Source of the DNA: Phoronis australis
Lineage: Eukaryota > Phoronida > Phoronidae
Length of the DNA: 64,000 nt
Assembly: GCA_002633005.1 (NCBI GenBank)
Contig: NMRA01000021.1
Span: 532,922 to 596,921, forward strand
Direction: 5' to 3'
In this document: positions 58,461 through 64,000 of the stretch, piece by piece
Position numbering within the stretch: the first letter of the stretch is position 1
Layout of the letters: each line of letters starts with the position of its first letter
The notes under the pieces: model-generated
Seen by the model: the letters and a program-made list of their open reading frames with translations, nothing else
What the model was told of the DNA's origin: nothing
The model's database searches: none
Position numbers and translations under genes: made by a program

Positions 58461-59199
58461 AAAGCATTTAACTCGTCTGAAAAGCCCGTTGTTGTCTTTT
58501 GACTGTCTTCGTGGAAACTCGTGACCCCGGCTTCTGACTGACAGCACACTCGCGTCAGTCATTGTCGCTGACAATATCCTCTGACGAAAATCGGCTGGTG
58601 TGTTGCTACTGCCGACATTATTCCCAACAACATTGCAAACTGGCGTGTTAGAGCCGGTGTCGTTGGACGTACTGCCGGCGTGTCTGACAATGTAGTGAAC
58701 CGTTTTCCTTTATTCCATGCACTGACGGGGACCGGCTTGCACGTTTCGCATTGCTATACGACTTAGTATGACAGTGTGAAAGAGGCAGCGCGCTTAGCAT
58801 GTAAGTCTTCTCAGTGGGGCTGGTAACCACGGGAACGGGAAGCTTAGTTACGATACCTCTTCTTTGACTACTTTCTCATGGGCGGCGCAGCACTGAAAGT
58901 GAAGGAGATCCTCCAGCCCCCTATGGTGCGCCTCCCATGTCAGTTTCTGGGTGGGTAATCGTTTGTTTTGATGTTTTCCATAGCCATGATTATAGCCGCT
59001 GTCGGTCCTCATTTTTAAACTTATACATTTCAATGGAATGTAAATTTTAAATGTGGCCAATTCTTCAAATTAGACATAAAATGGGACATAATTATCCACC
59101 ACCTTCCACACGGGCATGGTCTCGTGCTACCTTATATTTTACATTGTATTGTAACAACCTGGGGTGGCGTAGCGTATGCTCATAAATTGTGATGGAAAC

Positions 59200-59205
59200 A
59201 ATAAA
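59200..59205 (+). terminator. Candidate polyadenylation signal of the GT31 gene
   Basis: AATAAA about 740 nt downstream of the GT31 stop codon, before the start of the long inverted-repeat element. Confidence 0.4.
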
Positions 59206-59439
59206 TACACATGGGTTGCAACGTGCAGTTTTCTTATTTTGCACATTAGAATTTACCTGGTGATGGATTTTGGAACTACTATTGCCGCCATAGTAATATT
59301 GTTAACGAAATTGCAAACATAAATGCATTACCAAACTGATAACGCCGTCAGTTAAGTTGACAACCTATTTACACATCTTTCGTATGTGTCATTGAAAGCG
59401 CTTGATTCTCCAAAACGCGCCGTTTAAAATACACGTAGA

Positions 59440-60150
59440 TTAAATGCGATTTGCCGGATCGATTTTTTTCTTTGCTGTTTCATGTAGCCTGGGATTAAGT
59501 AAGTATGATTTATGGGGGTCAGGGGGTGACCGTTCGCAACCCTGGAGCATTTTTTTAATTTATGCAAATTAAGGTCACCATTATGCAAAATTTTATTTTT
59601 GCTTATATAATTTCCTTGTCAAGCACTGCAGGCAGATTATTTTGACGTTTTTACCCATGCTTCCATAATCAACGAATTTAATAACGAATTATTTGGTGGA
59701 TACATTGTCAATTTGTATAATTTATGCAATTAAGGCCGCCATTATTCAAAGTTCCTCTTGTGCTACCGTACCAATTAAGCACCACACTGACAGATCAACT
59801 ATCATAATATTTGCACCAAGTAAATTCTTATAGTCAATTAGTTTATTGAAACCAGTTTGCATCTTGTTGCATGATAAATTTGCATAATTAATGCAAATTA
59901 AGGCAGTCATTATTCAAAATTGTACTTGTGCTTATAGCTGTGGTACCAAGCACCACAGGTAAACTATCATGGAATTTGAACCTAATATATTTTCCTATGG
60001 TCAATTAGGTAAATGAAATCAGTTTGCAAATTGCCTGATAAATTTGCATAATTTATGCAAAAAGGCGGCCATTATTAAAAGTTCTGTTTCTGCTCGTAAC
60101 TTTCTTACGGGGGGGGGGACACTACATGTAGATTAGTTTGGTATCTGTAC
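59440..60150 (+). mobile_element. Left arm of a long-inverted-repeat (foldback-like) element
   Basis: The arm begins near 'gatttgccggatcgattttt' and 'tctttgctgtttcatgtagcc' and ends near 'tgctcgtaactttcttacgg' and 'ctacatgtagatta'. It is built from about four units of roughly 150-170 bp, each opening with a form of 'tttatgcaaattaaggcngcc' and 'attattcaaaatt'. The same features appear in reverse complement at 61670-62172, so the two arms bracket about 1.5 kb. Confidence 0.75.
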
Positions 60151-61669
60151 TGATAAATTTAATGTAATCTGTCATTACATCATGAATATAAATAATTTGT
60201 AATTTATTACACACATTACAAATTCTAATTTTGTCTGATACCTAGGGTAGATCTAGTAGATGACCACTTTTTTAATTACGATGAACCCAGGAAAATAACC
60301 TATCGAACCGGGCACAATCAACAAGATGTTTTAAATGCTAATTCAACACTCAGATGGTGAGCACACTACAGTATAACACGCCCACAATATAGTGGTGGGT
60401 AGACAATTGACGCGGCAACTAGGCCTACTTGATACATGGAATCTAACCTTAGCAGCCACACCTAACCATCTCCAGTATGCAATAGGGGCGAGTTGGACAC
60501 CATCTAGAATTGTAGGTAGTGAGAGCGATTTGTGTATGGCATCTTTCCTCCATCCATAGGCCTCTGGATCGACGTTCCACCACGTGACTGACTGTTAATG
60601 GGGTCTATTTACAAACCCTGTGAATGCCTCTGTTGTCGGTAACGGAGTACACAGTTTGGGGCGGAAGTATATCCTTTGTCGTTTTTCTTTCCCAACTAGT
60701 AGTCTAGTTCCTGACGTCTTCCTGATTCTCTTCATTCCATAAAAGACACACATATATTTAGGGATTTAGTGGCCTGTTTTATAAGGAAAAACACGCATAT
60801 ATAGTGTCGATGGCAGAAGGTCATGTCCAGCCTTCAATATTTTAACGATGGATCACTATCCAACTCCACAGTAGCATACCCCAGTGTTACACCCCTACAG
60901 TGCATGAGCAGGGAGGAGACCTTCGCAATCATGGTTGTGGCATTTGAAGCTGTTCCTTGTCATAGTAATGCCCACAAAGCACAAATATATTTGTGTCATC
61001 CGAAACAGCTGACTATTTGCTAACTACAAATGCACATTTCACGTCCTGCCGGCTTTCTTGTGGGATGTCTCCAGATTATACCTACTGCCAATGTCCTTGT
61101 ACAGTATCAGAGGGACAGGGATTATTCATCTTTCAGTGATTACCTGCTCGTGTTCTTTACGTACTGCTAGCCTTTCTCGAAGTCTGACAACGTTGCCTGT
61201 CCAATGCTTCTTGTTTCATGAACATTAACCGTAGGAATACCAATCCTGTCACTCGGCAGTGCTACTGTTCACTACTGCATCTTCGGGATGGACCTTGGGT
61301 TCCAATAGATCGATGCTAGTAGCCCCACTCCAGCATTCAGCCAGGTCATTAAACCAATCAGCGTTTATTCTATGGTCTGTGGGAGCGCAGGACAATAGGG
61401 AATATCCTTTTGAACTTATAAGGTCTCAAACTGCTGAGCACTCACTACATAAAACATTTTTTACTTCATCTGCAAATTTAATTATCACGCTACAACCTGC
61501 AAACAGAATTCATTAGATTCATCGACCGCAGAAACACGCTGGTTGCAAATATGAATAACTAACCTCTGGTGTCTGATGCAGCAGTTATAAGCACGAGTAC
61601 AATTTTGAATATGGCTGCTGTAGTTCGTGTAATTTATCAATAATGCAAATTCTTGATGGCCATGAAAAC
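60151..61669. other. Interior of the long-inverted-repeat element
   Basis: The 1.5 kb between the arms has only short open frames (the longest about 85 codons), with no transposase motif that I can recognise. It may be a non-autonomous filler or trapped host DNA. Confidence 0.5.
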
Positions 61670-62172
61670 ACGAGATATTATACGAAAATAATCTACATGT
61701 AATGCCCGTAAGGAAGTTACGAGCAGAAACATCTAGTATTTCGAGTACTTGCCCTTTACGTGCAGAATTCATGCAAATTTATCATGCAACAACTTGCACA
61801 CTGATTTCATTAAATTAATTGACCTCAGAAAAATGAGCGAAGACGTTACAATACAAAATGCAGAATTTTTAATAATGGCGATTTTAAGTTGCATACAGTA
61901 TGCAAATTCACGATGTATCCACCAGTAAATCAACTCCATTAAATTTACTGACCATGGAAGCATAAGTGAAAACAGTAACCTGTCCAGTCTGCAGTGCTTG
62001 GTAAGGAAATTGTAAGCAAAAATAGGATTTTGCATAATGGTTGCCTTAATTTGCATATTTAAAAAAAATTAAAGGCCTGCGAATAGTCACCCCTCTAAAT
62101 CATGATTAACTATGCTTAGGCTGCATGAAACAGCAAAGAAAAAACGTTTTTCGACAAATCCAGGTTAAGTAA
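61670..62172 (-). mobile_element. Right arm of the long-inverted-repeat element
   Basis: The reverse complement of the left arm: 'cccgtaaggaagttacgagc' faces the interior, then units containing 'gcaaatttatcatgcaa' and 'gccttaatttgcatattt', and finally 'ggctgcatgaaacagcaaag' at the outer end. It has fewer subunits (about three) than the left arm. A MITE family A copy lies just outside. Confidence 0.75.
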
Positions 62173-62186
62173 AGAAACAGCCACCT

Positions 62187-62313
62187 GTTCAGTAACGCTA
62201 GGACCTCGCTAAAAAGCAAGACTTCGCGAGATTATGTGAGAAATTGCCGTGTATTTTAAATGAGAGCACGTGACTTTGACTAGGTTTTAGCTAGGTCCTA
62301 GCGTCTACTGAAC
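62187..62313 (+). mobile_element. MITE family A, copy 3
   Basis: It starts GTTCAGTAACGCTAGGACCT and ends AGGTCCTAGCGTCTACTGAAC-like, with terminal inverted repeats of about 20 bp. The interior 'cgctaaaaagcaagacttcg' is nearly identical to copies 1 and 2. Length 127 bp. Confidence 0.85.
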
Positions 62314-63950
62314 ACACGCCCGCACTTGGCTCCCGGACTAAATACACGCTTTTAGCTTAGGATGTAAATGGATGGAAAATTTATCGGAAATCCCTGGTAA
62401 CGAGCAAATGCATTACGTAATTCATCACTGTAATGCACATGAACTTGTTTTATTGTACTTATAATCAACAGCGTTAGTCCTCGTTATATCGATTTTTACG
62501 TTCAACACATGGACTATACAATTCGTTCGCCGCAAACTCGTTTCCCAGGGTTCGTAACGGTAGCTTTTTAAAAAATAAGAAATTTTTGACAAAAAGCAGA
62601 AATGCTTACAATAAGTGTACCAACTACTGAGCCAAATAGTACACGTAGAGTTAGAACAGAAAACAAGACCAATTATTTTCATGCTTAAACCTTGTGTTCA
62701 TAAGCATCAACATACTACAGACTGGATCGTTCAACTTTGTCAAGTGCATCAATAAATCTGCCTTATTGGGTTTATGTGGTTAAGGCAGCTTAATTCATTG
62801 AGGACCAATGCAAATTTAGAAAATATGAGTCGTTTTACAACTTTTAATGGACTTTGTGAAAAACAAAAGCAACAAAAACATAATTATGGGTCAATGATGA
62901 AGAACGTTTCGCAACAGGAATATTTCTTTTATACAATTTTCCGAAAGTAAGAATCAACAAAAAATTATACTGAGCAGTAGGACATATTTCAAAGAGAACG
63001 AAAAGAAAGAGAAATTCGAACCCTGGTTTCCAGAAATGAACAAGAGACCGACGTTTGGCGTAACAAAGTCATTTATTATGATTATATTGCAGTACAACAC
63101 AATGTAAGAAAATGGATAAACCAGTAGTAAAATAAAAGTATCTCTAGAAAATGGACAACAAAACGTCAAAAGAGATTTTGAAAACACCTCACGCCATACA
63201 TGTATATCAATTTATTTTAGGCCCGTGTGCCATTGCAATATAATGATCCACCCAACAGGACCCGGGATCAGATTTCCTGATAAACTGGCCTCTTGAGGAC
63301 AGCGGCATAAAACAATCTATTTTTGAAGTAAGGTGCCACGAAATGGGCAGAGGTTTTACTGTACTTAAATTTGACAGTTTGATGACATCATCATGACACA
63401 TTTTTGTTGTCAAATAAAANGCATCAAGAATTAAGGATTAGGATGACATAAAAATGTAAAAAACAGTCAAAATTATTTTTTTTGTGTATCCACCTACCTT
63501 TTTAACATTAACATGAAGTGTGATCGAACATTTTGGACAAGTAAGTACACTTTCACTGCCATTTACAAGAAACCAAAACCCTGCACATTTTTCTGTAACC
63601 ATTTGTCTGTACGAAAATATCAACTTGTTACGTAACCACAGAAAGAGCTCACAGTTTGTAATCGTCGCTAGAGACCAAATTAAACTAGTTGGTTTGTCAT
63701 GGTCATCGTGTTATGCGCAGAGTATGCCTCAAGCAGTAACGGACTACCACCATTCTTTCATATTTTTTATTCTAAACTGTGATATCAATTAAGAGTTGAT
63801 GAATAAAAGAATTATCTAACATTAGACGCGTTGCTTGCAGTCCTCAGAAAACCCAAAACGTTTCCAGAGAAACCAAATGTAACAAATTTGATTTTCAGCT
63901 CTGACCTGGGCACTGGAGATTGATCTGTTATCGTCTTAAATTATTTTTGA
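62314..63950. other. Spacer, nothing recognised
   Basis: AT-rich with short open frames only and one isolated N at 63420. I see no exon, RNA gene or repeat boundary that I can support. Confidence 0.5.
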
Positions 63951-63954
63951 TTTG

Positions 63955-64000
63955 ATAGAGAGAGGGAGGGAGGGTGGGAGGGAGGGAGGGTGAGAGGGAG
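63955..64000. repeat. (GAGG)n-type simple repeat at window end
   Basis: Purine tract of GAGAGAGGGAGGGAGG type continuing to the edge of the window. Confidence 0.95.

Overview
The window is animal nuclear DNA, AT-rich and repeat-dense, with small coding exons separated by introns of a few hundred bases to a few kilobases (GT..AG boundaries throughout). Runs of N flanked by poly-G and several isolated single Ns mark it as a draft whole-genome assembly. The protein orthologues and the repeat style fit an aquatic invertebrate, probably a deuterostome such as a hemichordate or lancelet; the sequence alone does not settle which.

Four protein genes can be reconstructed with confidence. MED15 (Mediator tail subunit) lies on the minus strand at 25527-13815 with 15 phase-consistent coding exons (521 aa). 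ZNF341 (multi-C2H2 transcription factor) lies on the minus strand at 43120-31261 with 12 coding exons (894 aa). MDP1 (HAD-type magnesium-dependent phosphatase) lies on the plus strand at 43252-50157 with 6 coding exons (166 aa). A GT31 beta-1,3-glycosyltransferase lies on the plus strand at 57324-58460 in a single coding exon behind a likely 5' UTR intron. ZNF341 and MDP1 are divergent, with only 131 bp between start codons, so they very probably share a bidirectional promoter. A glycine/tyrosine-rich repeat ORF at 3978-4463 may be part of a fifth gene.

Layout: 1-3950 intergenic with repeats, including a perfect 65-nt palindrome at 1718-1782. 3978-4463 Gly-rich ORF. 4.5-12.7 kb gene-poor with dispersed repeats and a tRNA-like Pol III sequence. 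12.7-25.5 kb MED15. 25.7-30.7 kb repeat-rich spacer containing one assembly gap. 30.7-43.1 kb ZNF341. 43.25-50.2 kb MDP1, with a near-identical 1-kb duplication in intron 1 and a SINE in intron 4. 50.2-53.9 kb spacer with two MITEs. 53.9-59.2 kb the GT31 locus, including a duplicated 0.5-kb segment. 59.4-62.2 kb a long inverted-repeat (foldback-like) element. 62.2-64 kb spacer ending in a GA-rich simple repeat.

The genes do not form a pathway. MED15 and ZNF341 both act in RNA polymerase II transcription, MDP1 is a small soluble phosphatase and the GT31 enzyme is a Golgi glycosyltransferase. I found no CRISPR array, prokaryotic-type system or convincing undescribed molecular system. The most unusual items are the ZNF341/MDP1 divergent pair, the C-terminal AT-hooks in ZNF341, the perfect palindrome, the long-TIR element, and several MITE families defined here by shared terminal inverted repeats.
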